Source of the DNA: Roseobacter sp. MED193
GTDB taxonomy: Bacteria > Pseudomonadota > Alphaproteobacteria > Rhodobacterales > Rhodobacteraceae
DNA length: 64,000 bases
Reading direction: 5' to 3'
NCBI RefSeq assembly: GCF_000152965.1
Contig: NZ_CH902583.1
Coordinates: 3,844,119 to 3,908,118, forward strand
Below are positions 45,148 through 54,390 of this stretch, in pieces. The notes below the pieces were generated by a model. That model did no database searches. It was given only the letters and a program-made list of their open reading frames with translations, and was not told the DNA's origin. Made by a program: the position numbers and the translations under genes. How positions within the stretch are numbered: position 1 is the first letter of the stretch; the number at the start of each line of letters is the position of its first letter.

Positions 45148-45768
45148 ATGTCCATTGTCACATCCCTGCCGCCCAGCCTGTTTGCCGGTTTTGGCCTCGG
45201 GTTCAGCCTTATTCTTGCGATTGGTGCGCAGAATGCTTTTGTCCTGCGCCAAGGATTGCGTCGTCAGCATTTGTTTTGGGTCTGCTTTGCCTGCGCCGTT
45301 TCGGATGCTTTGCTGATTGCCGCTGGCGTTCTGGGATTTGGATCTTTGGCCTTGGCCTTTCCTTGGTTTGAACCGGTAATGCGATTTGGTGGCGCTGGTT
45401 TCCTCATGTGGTACGGGGCGCGTAGTCTGCTGGCGGCCTGGCGCGGCGGTGAGGCGCTTGAGGCCGGGCAGGGAGGCGATGAAAAGCCACTCCTCCCTGT
45501 ACTCACAACCCTGCTTGCCCTTACCTGGCTGAATCCGCATGTTTACCTCGATACGGTTGTGCTGCTGGGGTCGATCTCAGCGCAATATGCCGATCCTCGT
45601 GTTTTTGGCCTTGGGGCAATTCTGGCAAGTTTCACGTTTTTCTTTTCCCTTGGCTATGGTGCAAGCCTATTGGCGCCAGTCTTTGCCCAGCCGCGCGCCT
45701 GGCAGGTTTTGGATGTTCTCATCGGCCTGACGATGTGGGCCATTGCGCTAAAGCTCATCCTTATGTGA
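45148..45768 (+). CDS. LysE/ArgO family amino-acid exporter
   Basis: The 206-residue inner-membrane protein has six hydrophobic segments and family motifs: SLILAIGAQNAFVLRQGLRR (near residue 19), CAVSDALLIAAGVLG, GGAGFLMWYGARSLLAAWRG and ALTWLNPHVYLDTVVLLGSI. It exports basic amino acids (lysine or arginine) to the outside. The divergent ArgP-like gene should control it. A mini-gap of 126 bases leads to the DMT transporter gene on the same strand. Confidence 0.93.
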   Translation: MSIVTSLPPSLFAGFGLGFSLILAIGAQNAFVLRQGLRRQHLFWVCFACAVSDALLIAAGVLGFGSLALAFPWFEPVMRFGGAGFLMWYGARSLLAAWRGGEALEAGQGGDEKPLLPVLTTLLALTWLNPHVYLDTVVLLGSISAQYADPRVFGLGAILASFTFFFSLGYGASLLAPVFAQPRAWQVLDVLIGLTMWAIALKLILM

Positions 45769-45894
45769 GCAGGGGCGCGGGATGCGCCCTGGCAGGTCCC
45801 CGGGCGAGGTGATCGTGGCGGCAGACTTTCTCAGGTGAGGTTATTTACTTGTGAAGGGTTGTACGGCGCGGCGAATGGGTGTTCTGTCAGCGCT

Positions 45895-46815
45895 ATGAAC
45901 AGTCAGGACATAAATGCAGGCACCAGCAAACACCCTTTGATTGGAGTTTTCTGGATGTTTACCACTGGGCTGTGCTTTGTGGCCGTGACAGCCTTGGTCA
46001 AATATCTAGGCCATCGCATTCCGCCCGCGGAGTCAGCCTTCTTGCGCTACCTGCTGGGCTTGGTGTTTCTAATCCCCATGCTCGGCAGCCTGCGCCGGGC
46101 AAGCCTGACCCCAAAGCTCTGGTTTCTGTTTGCCAGTCGAGGCCTGGTGCATTCTGGTGGGGTGATCTTGTGGTTTTTTGCCATGACTCAGATCCCTTTG
46201 GCTGAAGTGACGGCAATGAACTACCTGTCACCAATTTATGTGACCCTGGGGGCAGCTATGTTTTTGGGAGAAAAGCTCGCTGCCCGGCGCATTGCTGCCG
46301 TGTTGGTGGCTCTGATCGGAGCTGTGATCATCTTGCGCCCTGGCTTCCGGGAGATTTCACCTGGTCATATTGCTATGATGTTTACGGCCTTGGCCTTTGG
46401 CGCGTCCTACCTTTTGGCGAAGTTCACTGTGGACGGAACCAATCCGGTGGTTGTGGTGGCAATGCTGTCGATCTGGGTTACCCTTGGACTTGCGCCTTTT
46501 GCTCTGGCGGTTTGGGTGACGCCAACACTGGAAGAGCTGGTCATTCTATTTGCAGTGGCTTGTTTTGCCACAGCCGGGCATTTCACCATGACGCTGGCCT
46601 TTGCCGCAGCGCCGGTGACAGTAACACAGCCAGTTACGTTCCTCCAATTGATCTGGGCGACGCTTCTCGGCGCGCTGGTATTTTCAGAGCCGGTGGATAT
46701 CTGGGTTGTCTTGGGAGGCGGTTTGATCCTGGCGGCTATCAGTTTCATAACCTGGCGCGAAGCCATGTTAAAACGGCGGGCAATCACGCCGCCCGATGCC
46801 GCGACAAAGGTCTAG
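45895..46815 (+). CDS. DMT superfamily transporter (EamA)
   Basis: The 306-residue inner-membrane protein has ten hydrophobic segments in two EamA repeats (about residues 16-145 and 158-290), with MNYLSPIYVTLGAAMFLGEK at the end of the first repeat and FLQLIWATLLGALVFSEPVD at the end of the second. It probably exports or imports a small metabolite; the substrate is not predictable. I chose the ATG at 45895 (MNSQDINAGT); the open frame continues upstream to 45835. It converges on betI. Confidence 0.88.
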   Translation: MNSQDINAGTSKHPLIGVFWMFTTGLCFVAVTALVKYLGHRIPPAESAFLRYLLGLVFLIPMLGSLRRASLTPKLWFLFASRGLVHSGGVILWFFAMTQIPLAEVTAMNYLSPIYVTLGAAMFLGEKLAARRIAAVLVALIGAVIILRPGFREISPGHIAMMFTALAFGASYLLAKFTVDGTNPVVVVAMLSIWVTLGLAPFALAVWVTPTLEELVILFAVACFATAGHFTMTLAFAAAPVTVTQPVTFLQLIWATLLGALVFSEPVDIWVVLGGGLILAAISFITWREAMLKRRAITPPDAATKV

Positions 46816-46922
46816 AAAGCGCGGAGGGCGGATATCCGTGCCCGACAAACATGCGTTTGACCCCGTTGTGGGGCCGGTCCATGGCCCAGCCCGCAGGACG
46901 AAATCCGATCTGCGAAATTGGG

Positions 46923-47498
46923 CTAAGACAGGGTGAGGTCCACCACCTGATGTGCCGCCTGACGGGCTGTTTCTGCGTTTACTGCAGATTCAGACTGCGC
47001 TGCTTCCAGCCATACACCGTCCATATAGCACTGCAGGGCACTGCGCGCGGTTTCGACGCGTTCTGCTGGCAATATATTGGCCAATTCGGCGCGCACATGG
47101 CTGCGCACGCGGGTGCGATTGATTCGATGTAGCCGCGCCAGACGGGGCGAATAGGGGGCATTGGCCCAGAACTGCATCCAGATACTGCACTGCGGCACGG
47201 TAAAAAGTGCATCCGAGAAATTGGCATCCATGACCGCATAAAGTCGCTCTTTGGGGGTCTGTGCCGCCCCGTAGCCCTCGATCATGGCGATGCGCAATTT
47301 TCGCAGCAAATGCCGCATAGTGGCCTCCATCAGGCCTTCCTTGGATCCGAAATAATAGTTGATTGACGCCGCAGATGCGCCAGCTTCCTGAGCGATTTCT
47401 GCCATCGTAACAACGGAGTAGCCGCGTTTGTGAACGGCCACGATTGTGGCTTCGATCAGTTCTTCGTTGCGAATGTCTCTAATACGTTTTCTTCCCAT
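46923..47498 (-). CDS. betI: TetR-family repressor BetI
   Basis: The 191-residue protein has an N-terminal TetR helix-turn-helix (RNEELIEATIVAVHKRGYSV, then TMAEIAQEAGASAASINYYF) and a ligand domain with CYMDGVWLEAAQSES, as in BetI. BetI represses choline-to-betaine genes and is released by choline. It is divergent from the BCCT transporter gene, the first of the bet operon. I chose the ATG at 47496-47498 (MGRKRIRDIR); a GTG six codons upstream is also in frame. An inverted repeat at 47525-47559 is a candidate operator. Confidence 0.88.
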   Translation of the reverse strand: MGRKRIRDIRNEELIEATIVAVHKRGYSVVTMAEIAQEAGASAASINYYFGSKEGLMEATMRHLLRKLRIAMIEGYGAAQTPKERLYAVMDANFSDALFTVPQCSIWMQFWANAPYSPRLARLHRINRTRVRSHVRAELANILPAERVETARSALQCYMDGVWLEAAQSESAVNAETARQAAHQVVDLTLS

Positions 47499-47524
47499 GG
47501 CGAAGTTTTGCGACACTTAGAGAA

Positions 47525-47559
47525 AGGTTTCAACTGTTGATATTGTAGATAAGAAACCT
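47525..47559. promoter_or_regulatory. Candidate BetI operator
   Basis: AGGTTTC (47525-47531) and GAAACCT (47553-47559) form a perfect 7-base inverted repeat, 21 bases apart and centred between divergent betI and the betT-like gene. The AT-rich core (TTGATATTGTAGATAAG) could also hold promoter boxes. Confidence 0.45.
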
Positions 47560-47656
47560 GAACGATGATTCAAAAATAAGTTTTGAGGATCAGGTTTTCG
47601 TGCTAGGACCTCCTTCCATGTTAAAGGGCGCTCAAAGCCCGTCATGGGAGCAACAA

Positions 47657-48865
47657 ATGACACTCATCATTTCCTTTGGAGTTCTGCTGGCTTTTGCGCT
47701 GGTGATCTTCTGCACTGTAAAGTGGTGGAACCTGCCCAACATCGGGGTTACCCCTGTACCGCTGTTCACCTTCATTGCAATCTTGTTCACTTCGGGACTG
47801 GACGTTGGTCTGATCATGTTTCCGTTGGCTTTTGATTTCCCGCTCTATGCGGATGTGGCAACCGAGCCGGCCTACGAATTTACCAATCCGCTGGCGCTTG
47901 AATTCGGGTTTTGGGGCTTCTTGATCTGGGCTTTCTATTTCCTGACGGCCTTTTACTTTTGCGTCATCGAACCACGTGTGAAGTTCTTTGAAATCGGCAT
48001 CGTGAAGTTCATCAATAACCTGGTGATCATCACGACCTGCGCCTTCACTGGTGCGCTGTTCCTGATCTACATGCCCTATTACATTGCTGAAGTTGGCGAT
48101 GGGGAGAGCATCCTGCCTGCCTTCTATATCATCTGTTTCCTGGTGATCCTGGTTGCGGCCTACTCCTCGACTGACATCAAATATGTGCGGGTTCTGTCGG
48201 TGGGATCCACCTTCCTGTTCATCGCGCTGATCCTTGGGATGTGGCTGAATGCGGGGATGGGCATTGGCGACTTTTTCGACACTGCAGGAAGCATTGGCGG
48301 CTATTTTGGCAATATCCACAAATTTGTACTGCCGTTGACAGAGTATCATGAGTTCTACCTGTTCTGGTGGTTTGCCTGGTCGATCATGATTGGCCAGTTC
48401 ACCTCGCGCTTTGTGGGAGGTTTGAAGACCTGGCAACTGCTTGCAGCCCTGCTGATCTTCCCCTCCATCCCGTTGGCGACTTGGTTTTCGGTTCTCTACT
48501 TCTACCACCTGAATGCGATTCCCACCGCTGGGCTGGTGAATTGGTCGATGACAGTTGTCGGGATTCTCTTTGTGATCAACTCGTTTGACTCACTGATCCG
48601 GCTCTATACCGACAACCTTAAGCTCTCGGCTGAGCGTTTTGGCACCCTTCCTTACGTGCTGGGCAATGCGGTGGCTCTGTTTGTGCTGACCTTGTTGTTC
48701 CAAAGCCAGTGGCTGCAGATCCAGTGGGTCGGGACTGTGGTGATCGGGCTCTACGTTGCATGTCTAGCCTACATCATTCTGTTCAAGCGCAAAGAGGTGA
48801 TGAACATCAAATCTTCACCTGAGGAGAACACCCTCGACTTCCACCGGATCGATACTGTTCACTGA
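47657..48865 (+). CDS. betT: BCCT-like choline transporter, short form
   Basis: The 402-residue inner-membrane protein has about 11 hydrophobic helices. EFYLFWWFAWSIMIGQFTSR matches the conserved TM8 block of BCCT transporters (WW.AW), and EFGFWGFLIWAFYFLTAFYF the HWG-type TM4 block. Known BCCT proteins are 500-700 residues; this one lacks the long N- and C-terminal parts. It heads the bet operon and should import choline. I chose the ATG at 47657 because GGGAG lies six bases upstream; the frame runs back to 47600. Confidence 0.78.
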   Translation: MTLIISFGVLLAFALVIFCTVKWWNLPNIGVTPVPLFTFIAILFTSGLDVGLIMFPLAFDFPLYADVATEPAYEFTNPLALEFGFWGFLIWAFYFLTAFYFCVIEPRVKFFEIGIVKFINNLVIITTCAFTGALFLIYMPYYIAEVGDGESILPAFYIICFLVILVAAYSSTDIKYVRVLSVGSTFLFIALILGMWLNAGMGIGDFFDTAGSIGGYFGNIHKFVLPLTEYHEFYLFWWFAWSIMIGQFTSRFVGGLKTWQLLAALLIFPSIPLATWFSVLYFYHLNAIPTAGLVNWSMTVVGILFVINSFDSLIRLYTDNLKLSAERFGTLPYVLGNAVALFVLTLLFQSQWLQIQWVGTVVIGLYVACLAYIILFKRKEVMNIKSSPEENTLDFHRIDTVH

Positions 48866-48890
48866 CCTGCTTTGACCTGCTTTGACCTGC
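48863..48890 (+). repeat. Short tandem repeat at the betT stop codon
   Basis: A 10-base unit (TGACCTGCTT) is present nearly three times from 48863. The first copy contains the TGA stop of the transporter gene. There is no clear function. Confidence 0.6.
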
Positions 48891-49019
48891 CGCCTCCCCG
48901 TCGCTGATGGGGGGCGGAGCGTCAGAAATGACGCAAATTGAATATCGCTCCTTTGGGGAGTGTTTAGACTGATGGAACTGAAATCGGGCCAGGCCCCCCA
49001 AACACGGGAAACAACGCGG

Positions 49020-50528
49020 ATGACAAAGCCAAATATTCTGGTTCTGATGGTTGATCAGTTGAAAGGGACGTTGTTTCCGGATGGTCCAGCGGAGTGGCTG
49101 CATGCGCCAAACCTGAAGAAGTTGGCGGCGCGCTCAACCCGTTTTGCAAATGCCTATACTGCCTCGCCGCTTTGCGCGCCGGGGCGTGCCTCGTTCATGT
49201 CTGGCCAGTTGCCGTCACGCACGGGTGTATATGATAACGCGGCCGAGTTCCGCTCTGATATTCCCACCTATGCGCATCATCTGCGCCGCGCGGGATACTA
49301 CACCTGCCTCAGCGGCAAGATGCATTTTGTTGGCCCCGACCAGTTGCATGGGTTTGAGGATCGTCTGACCACCGATATCTACCCCGCCGATTTTGGCTGG
49401 ACGCCGGATTATCGCAAGCCAGGTGAGCGGATTGATTGGTGGTACCACAACATGGGCTCCGTCACCGGGGCAGGGGTTGCTGAGACCTCGAACCAGATGG
49501 AATACGACGACGAGGTCGCTTACAATGCCACGGCCAAGCTTTACGAGCTTTCGCGCGGTCTGGACGATCGTCCCTGGGCGCTGACTGTCAGTTTCACCCA
49601 TCCCCATGACCCCTATGTGGCGCGCAGGAAATACTGGGATCTCTATGAGGATTGCGACCATCTGCTGCCGCAGACACCGGCGATGCGTTACGAGGATCAC
49701 GACAACCACGCCAAGCGGATTTTTGACGCCAATGACTGGCGCAGCTTTGACATCACCGAAGAGCATATCAAACGGGCGCGCCGGGCCTATTTTGCCAACA
49801 TCTCCTACCTTGACGACAAGATCGGTGAGATCCTGCAAGTGCTGGAAGACACACGGCAAGAGGCGACCATTCTGTTTGTTTCGGACCATGGCGATATGCT
49901 AGGCGAGCGCGGCCTCTGGTTTAAGATGAGTTTCTATGACGGCTCCGCCCGGGTGCCGCTGATGATTTCGTCCCCCGACCTGCCATCTGGTCTGGTAGAA
50001 ACCCCAGTTTCGACGCTGGACGTAAACCCCACCCTTGGGGCGCTCGCGGGGCTGCCGATGGAAGAGATCGCCCCCTGGACCGACGGCGAGGATCTGTGCC
50101 CGCTGGCAAAAGGTGAAGAGCGGAGCAGCCCCGTGGCAATGGAATATGCCGCCGAGGCCTCTTATGCGCCCTTGGTATCCCTGCGTTATGGCAAGTGGAA
50201 ATACAATCGCTGCGCTTTGGACCCCGATCAGCTGTTTGACCTGGAAGCTGATCCGCTGGAGCTGACCAATCTGGCCGATGACCCGGCGCACGCAGGCACG
50301 CTACAGACGCTTAGGGCCAAATCTGAAGCGCGCTGGGATCTGGCGCGGTTTGACGCTGATATCCGCGCCAGTCAGGCGCGCCGCTGGGTTGTCTATGAGG
50401 CCCTGCGTCAGGGGGGCTACTACCCTTGGGACTATCAACCTTTGCAAAAAGCTTCCGAGCGCTACATGCGTAATCACATGGATCTCGACACGCTAGAGGG
50501 GGACAAGAGGTTCCCGCGTGGAGAGTAA
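49020..50528 (+). CDS. betC: Choline-sulfatase
   Basis: The 502-residue sulfatase begins [20 protein letters not shown] (metal Asp ligand) and has [20 protein letters not shown], where the Cys of CAPGR becomes formylglycine. [36 protein letters not shown] (Asp-His metal site) and the C-terminal FxxYxWDYQPL-type end are choline-sulfatase features. It releases choline and sulfate from choline-O-sulfate. There is no signal peptide, as is usual for BetC. The start is uncertain: ATG at 49020 fits family alignments, but ATG at 48972 is also in frame. It is the second gene of the bet operon. Confidence 0.93.
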   Translation: MTKPNILVLMVDQLKGTLFPDGPAEWLHAPNLKKLAARSTRFANAYTASPLCAPGRASFMSGQLPSRTGVYDNAAEFRSDIPTYAHHLRRAGYYTCLSGKMHFVGPDQLHGFEDRLTTDIYPADFGWTPDYRKPGERIDWWYHNMGSVTGAGVAETSNQMEYDDEVAYNATAKLYELSRGLDDRPWALTVSFTHPHDPYVARRKYWDLYEDCDHLLPQTPAMRYEDHDNHAKRIFDANDWRSFDITEEHIKRARRAYFANISYLDDKIGEILQVLEDTRQEATILFVSDHGDMLGERGLWFKMSFYDGSARVPLMISSPDLPSGLVETPVSTLDVNPTLGALAGLPMEEIAPWTDGEDLCPLAKGEERSSPVAMEYAAEASYAPLVSLRYGKWKYNRCALDPDQLFDLEADPLELTNLADDPAHAGTLQTLRAKSEARWDLARFDADIRASQARRWVVYEALRQGGYYPWDYQPLQKASERYMRNHMDLDTLEGDKRFPRGE

Positions 50529-50577
50529 GCCGTTCTTTGCCCCTTTTTCTCGAATGACAACAGATGCGAGTTCAAAC

Positions 50578-52035
50578 ATGACCCATCCAGCCCAGCCCAC
50601 CGCCAGCCATTTCATCAATGGCGAATATGTTGAAGACACAGCTGGGACGCCGATCCCGGTAATCTATGCCGCCACAGGTGAGCAGATCGCCACAGTGCAT
50701 GCTGCAACGCCCGCGATTGTTGAACAGGCTATTGCCAGCGGTCAGGCCGCGCAAAAGGCCTGGGCCAAGATGAGCGGCACCGAGCGTGGCCGTATTCTGC
50801 GCCGGGCAGCCGATATCATCCGCGAACGCAATCACGATCTGTCCGTGCTGGAAACCTATGATACGGGCAAGCCTATGCAGGAGACGCTTGCAGTGGATGC
50901 AACCTCAGGCGCCGATGCGCTGGAGTATTTTGGCGGGCTGGCGGGCAGCCTGACCGGTGAGCACATCCCGATGGGCGAGGATTGGGTCTACACGATCCGC
51001 GAAGCTTTGGGGCTGTGTGTGGGTATTGGCGCCTGGAACTACCCCACCCAAATTGCCTGCTGGAAGGGCGCGCCCGCGCTGGCCTGTGGCAATACTATGG
51101 TGTTCAAACCTTCCGAGGCCACGCCGCTCTGTGCCCTGAAGGTTGCAGAAATCCTGCATGAGGCGGGCCTGCCTGCGGGGGTTTACAATGTTGTGCAGGG
51201 CATGGGCGAGGTTGGTGCCGCGCTGGTGACAGATCCACGGGTGGATAAGGTCTCCCTCACCGGGTCGGTGCCCACCGGCAAAAAAGTTTACGCGGCTGCC
51301 GCCGAAGGCATGAAACACGTCACTATGGAGCTGGGTGGGAAATCGCCGATGATCGTCTTCGACGACGCAGACATCGACAATGCGGTTGGTGGCGCCATCA
51401 ATGGCAATTTCTACTCCTCCGGGCAGGTCTGCTCGAACGGGACACGGGTTTTTGTCCAGAAAGGCATCAAGGAGAAATTCCTGGCGCGTCTGGCGGAACG
51501 GACTGGAAATGCCGTGATTGGAGACCCCATGGATGAGGCGACCAGTTTTGGTCCTATGGTCAATGAAAACCAGATGAATATTGTGCTGGGCTACATTGAG
51601 AAGGGCAAGGCAGAAGGGGCGCGACTGGTCTGTGGTGGCGAACGCTGCGATATGCCGGGCTGGTACCTTCAGCCCACGGTCTTTGCTGATGTCACCGATG
51701 ACATGACCATTGCGCGCGAAGAGATTTTTGGCCCGGTGATGTCCGTGCTGGATTTTGAAACCGAAGAGGAGGTTGTGGCGCGGGCCAATGCCACCGAATT
51801 TGGTCTCGCCGCTGGGGTTTTTACCAAAGACTTTACCCGTGCGCACCGGGTGATTGGCAATCTGGAAGCCGGTAGCTGCTTTATCAACTCCTATAATGAT
51901 GCACCGGTCGAAGCGCCCTTTGGTGGGATGAAAGCTTCAGGTGTGGGGCGTGAGAATTCCAAAGAGGCGATCAAGCACTTTAGCCAGGTGAAATCGGTTT
52001 ATGTGCGTATGGGTGACGTTGAGGCTGCCTTCTGA
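50578..52035 (+). CDS. betB: Betaine-aldehyde dehydrogenase
   Basis: The 485-residue NAD(P)-dependent aldehyde dehydrogenase has a Rossmann segment with [20 protein letters not shown], the glycine motif [12 protein letters not shown], the catalytic Glu in [19 protein letters not shown] and the catalytic Cys in [15 protein letters not shown], and ends with [17 protein letters not shown]. It oxidises betaine aldehyde to glycine betaine in the cytoplasm. I chose the ATG at 50578 ([10 protein letters not shown]); another ATG lies eight codons earlier. It follows betC by 49 bases. Confidence 0.95.
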   Translation: MTHPAQPTASHFINGEYVEDTAGTPIPVIYAATGEQIATVHAATPAIVEQAIASGQAAQKAWAKMSGTERGRILRRAADIIRERNHDLSVLETYDTGKPMQETLAVDATSGADALEYFGGLAGSLTGEHIPMGEDWVYTIREALGLCVGIGAWNYPTQIACWKGAPALACGNTMVFKPSEATPLCALKVAEILHEAGLPAGVYNVVQGMGEVGAALVTDPRVDKVSLTGSVPTGKKVYAAAAEGMKHVTMELGGKSPMIVFDDADIDNAVGGAINGNFYSSGQVCSNGTRVFVQKGIKEKFLARLAERTGNAVIGDPMDEATSFGPMVNENQMNIVLGYIEKGKAEGARLVCGGERCDMPGWYLQPTVFADVTDDMTIAREEIFGPVMSVLDFETEEEVVARANATEFGLAAGVFTKDFTRAHRVIGNLEAGSCFINSYNDAPVEAPFGGMKASGVGRENSKEAIKHFSQVKSVYVRMGDVEAAF

Positions 52036-52086
52036 TTGCCCTTTGGGCCAACGCCCACCCTCCCGCCCCGTTGCCCCAAAGGGCAA
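52036..52086 (+). promoter_or_regulatory. Intergenic hairpin between betB and betA
   Basis: TTGCCCTTTGGG (52036-52047) pairs perfectly with CCCAAAGGGCAA (52075-52086), directly after the betB TGA. The 27-base loop contains a Cys-rich-looking GCCCACCCTCCCGCCCC run. There is no T-tail, so it is more likely an mRNA processing or stability element, or a repeat unit, than a terminator. Confidence 0.5.
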
Positions 52087-52152
52087 TGGGGCCTTTGAAG
52101 AAAGACCCCTGTTAGGGAAAGTCGCGGCATGCGCCGCAGTCGGAGAGCTGAG

Positions 52153-53808
52153 ATGAAAGCGGATTATGTGATTGTAGGGGCGGGCTCTGCGGGCTGCGCC
52201 ATGGCCTATCGTTTGTCTGAGGCGGGGAAATCCGTCTTGATCATTGAGCACGGTGGTACCGATGCAGGGCCCCTGATCCAGATGCCCGGCGCGCTGTCTT
52301 ATCCGATGAACATGTCGCTGTACGACTGGGGCTACAAGTCCCAACCCGAGCCCAACCTGAACAACCGTGAGTTGGTGACACCTCGCGGCAAGGTGATTGG
52401 GGGATCTTCTTCAATCAATGGCATGGTCTATGTGCGCGGCCATGCAGGTGATTACAATCACTGGGCTGAAAGTGGGGCCCAGGGCTGGTCCTATGCGGAT
52501 GTATTGCCCTATTTTAAGCGGATGGAAACCTGGGATAACCGGGGCCAGGGCGGTGATGCCGACTGGCGTGGCAAGGACGGGCCACTGCATGTCACTCGGG
52601 GGCCACGCGACAATCCGCTGCATGATGCCTTTGTTTCGGCGGGCGCGCAGGCAGGTTACCCTGTGACCGAAGATTATAACGGCGAGCAGCAAGAGGGCTT
52701 TGGCCCGATGGAGATGACCGTATACAAAGGTCAGCGCTGGTCAGCAGCCAATGCTTATCTCAAACCCGCGCTCAAGCGTGACAATTGCGAGATGATCCGC
52801 GCCTTTGCCCGCAAGGTGGTGATCACCGAGGGGCGTGCCACAGGCGTAGAGGTTGAGCGTGGTGGCAAGGTTGAGGTGATTGAGGCCAATATCGAGGTCA
52901 TCCTGGCGGCAAGCTCAATCAATTCACCCAAGCTGTTGATGCTGTCGGGTATCGGCCCTGCCGAACATCTGGCGGAACATGGCATCGAGGTGGTTGCGGA
53001 TCGCCCCGGTGTGGGTCAGAACCTGCAGGATCACCTGGAGTTCTATTTTCAGTTTGCCTCCAAGCAGCCGATCACACTGTTCAAATATTGGAACCTTCTG
53101 GGCAAAGCCTGGGTCGGGGCGCAGTGGTTCTTTCGCAAGACCGGCCTTGGGGCGTCGAACCAGTTTGAAAGTGCGGCCTTCATTCGCTCGGACAAAGGTG
53201 TCGACTACCCTGATATCCAGTATCACTTCCTGCCTATCGCGGTGCGCTACGATGGTCAGGCCGCAGCAGAGGGCCATGGGTTCCAGGCCCATGTCGGCCC
53301 AATGCGCTCGGACTCGCGAGGTGAAATCACCCTGGCCAGCGCGGACCCTAAGGACGCGCCAAAGATCTTTTTCAACTATATGTCCACGGAACAGGACTGG
53401 ATCGATTTCCGCAAATGTGTTCGGCTGACCCGCGAGGTCTTTGCTCAGGATGCCATGGCGCCTTTTGTGAAACATGAGATCCAGCCGGGTGAAGACTTGC
53501 AAAGTGACGCAGAAATCGATGGCTTCATTCGAGAACACGCCGAAAGCGCGTATCACCCCTGTGGCACCTGCAAGATGGGGGCTCTTGAGGATCCTATGGC
53601 AGTTGTGGACCCAGAATGTCGCGTGATTGGTGTTGAGGGCCTGCGCGTTGCGGATAGTTCTATCTTCCCACGCATTACCAATGGCAATCTCAACGGACCT
53701 TCAATCATGACCGGAGAAAAAGCCTCAGATCACATCCTGGGGCGGCGCCTGGCTGCCTCGAATGCAGAACCCTGGTTCAATATGAACTGGCAGGAAAGCC
53801 AGCGCTAG
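52153..53808 (+). CDS. betA: Choline dehydrogenase
   Basis: The 551-residue GMC flavoprotein has the N-terminal FAD motif [17 protein letters not shown], the GMC signatures [20 protein letters not shown] (about 80-100) and [20 protein letters not shown] (about 253-272), and the catalytic C-terminal [12 protein letters not shown] (His) with [17 protein letters not shown]. It oxidises choline to betaine aldehyde at the membrane. I chose the ATG at 52153, just after GAG in AGAGCTGAG; the frame runs back to 52129. It is the last gene of the bet operon and is followed by a terminator. Confidence 0.95.
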   Translation: MKADYVIVGAGSAGCAMAYRLSEAGKSVLIIEHGGTDAGPLIQMPGALSYPMNMSLYDWGYKSQPEPNLNNRELVTPRGKVIGGSSSINGMVYVRGHAGDYNHWAESGAQGWSYADVLPYFKRMETWDNRGQGGDADWRGKDGPLHVTRGPRDNPLHDAFVSAGAQAGYPVTEDYNGEQQEGFGPMEMTVYKGQRWSAANAYLKPALKRDNCEMIRAFARKVVITEGRATGVEVERGGKVEVIEANIEVILAASSINSPKLLMLSGIGPAEHLAEHGIEVVADRPGVGQNLQDHLEFYFQFASKQPITLFKYWNLLGKAWVGAQWFFRKTGLGASNQFESAAFIRSDKGVDYPDIQYHFLPIAVRYDGQAAAEGHGFQAHVGPMRSDSRGEITLASADPKDAPKIFFNYMSTEQDWIDFRKCVRLTREVFAQDAMAPFVKHEIQPGEDLQSDAEIDGFIREHAESAYHPCGTCKMGALEDPMAVVDPECRVIGVEGLRVADSSIFPRITNGNLNGPSIMTGEKASDHILGRRLAASNAEPWFNMNWQESQR

Positions 53809-53836
53809 GCAGAGGCTTTCGTAGTCAACGGGCAAA

Positions 53837-53874
53837 AACCCGTCACCGCTGTTTCACAGTGGTGGCGGGTTTTG
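53837..53874 (+). terminator. Rho-independent terminator after betA
   Basis: ACCCGTCACC (53838-53847) and GGTGGCGGGT (53861-53870) pair with one T-G wobble, followed by TTTGCTTT. It closes the bet operon. Confidence 0.8.
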
Positions 53875-54026
53875 CTTTGTCCGGGGGGGTCCTGTTTGTG
53901 GCAGACATTCGGAGGTGAAAAAAACTCAGCCAATTTGTGTTTTCAGATGTTTGTTTGATCCGCGTCAAGGTGGCGTGAGATGGAGGGCAATAGCCTGCTC
54001 TTGACCCAAATATAAGGAGCGAACAG

Positions 54027-54266
54027 ATGTCCAATACACCTCATGAACTGGCAGAAGAATTTCCTGACAAAGTGGAAGCCATGAGTCAGCTGAAACAGTC
54101 CGATGCTCACTTTGCCAAGCTGGCGGATGAGTATCACGAGATCAACCGTGCGGTTCACCGCGCCGAGACCAACGTTGAGCCGCTGGAAGAATTGGCAGAG
54201 GTGGAATTGCGTAAGAAGCGCGGCGCGTTGAAAGATGAGATCTGGAACATCTTGGCCAAGGCCTGA
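54027..54266 (+). CDS. DUF465 (YdcH-like) small coiled-coil protein
   Basis: The 79-residue helical protein has DEYHEINRAVHRAETNVEPL and ELRKKRGALKDEIWNIL, the DUF465 core. The family is small, cytoplasmic and of unknown role. GAG lies seven bases before the ATG. It is a single-gene unit with a terminator 77 bases downstream. Confidence 0.88.
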   Translation: MSNTPHELAEEFPDKVEAMSQLKQSDAHFAKLADEYHEINRAVHRAETNVEPLEELAEVELRKKRGALKDEIWNILAKA

Positions 54267-54342
54267 TTTCAGATTGAGCTGAGGCTGCAAGGCACCGAAC
54301 TGGAGCCGAGCAGGCTGCGTATAGAGTGAAGTTGCAAGTTCA

Positions 54343-54367
54343 GGGGGCGTTCTACGCCCCCTTCTTT
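54343..54367 (+). terminator. Rho-independent terminator after the DUF465 gene
   Basis: GGGGGCG (54343-54349) and CGCCCCC (54355-54361), loop TTCTA, followed by TTCTTT. Confidence 0.8.
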
Positions 54368-54390
54368 GCTTTTGCCTGCGCTGTCGAATG

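Noticed and set aside
48863..48890. Tandem repeat at the betT stop as a phase-variable element
   Set aside because: Its 10-base unit lies at the stop codon and after it, so slippage would not switch the gene off.
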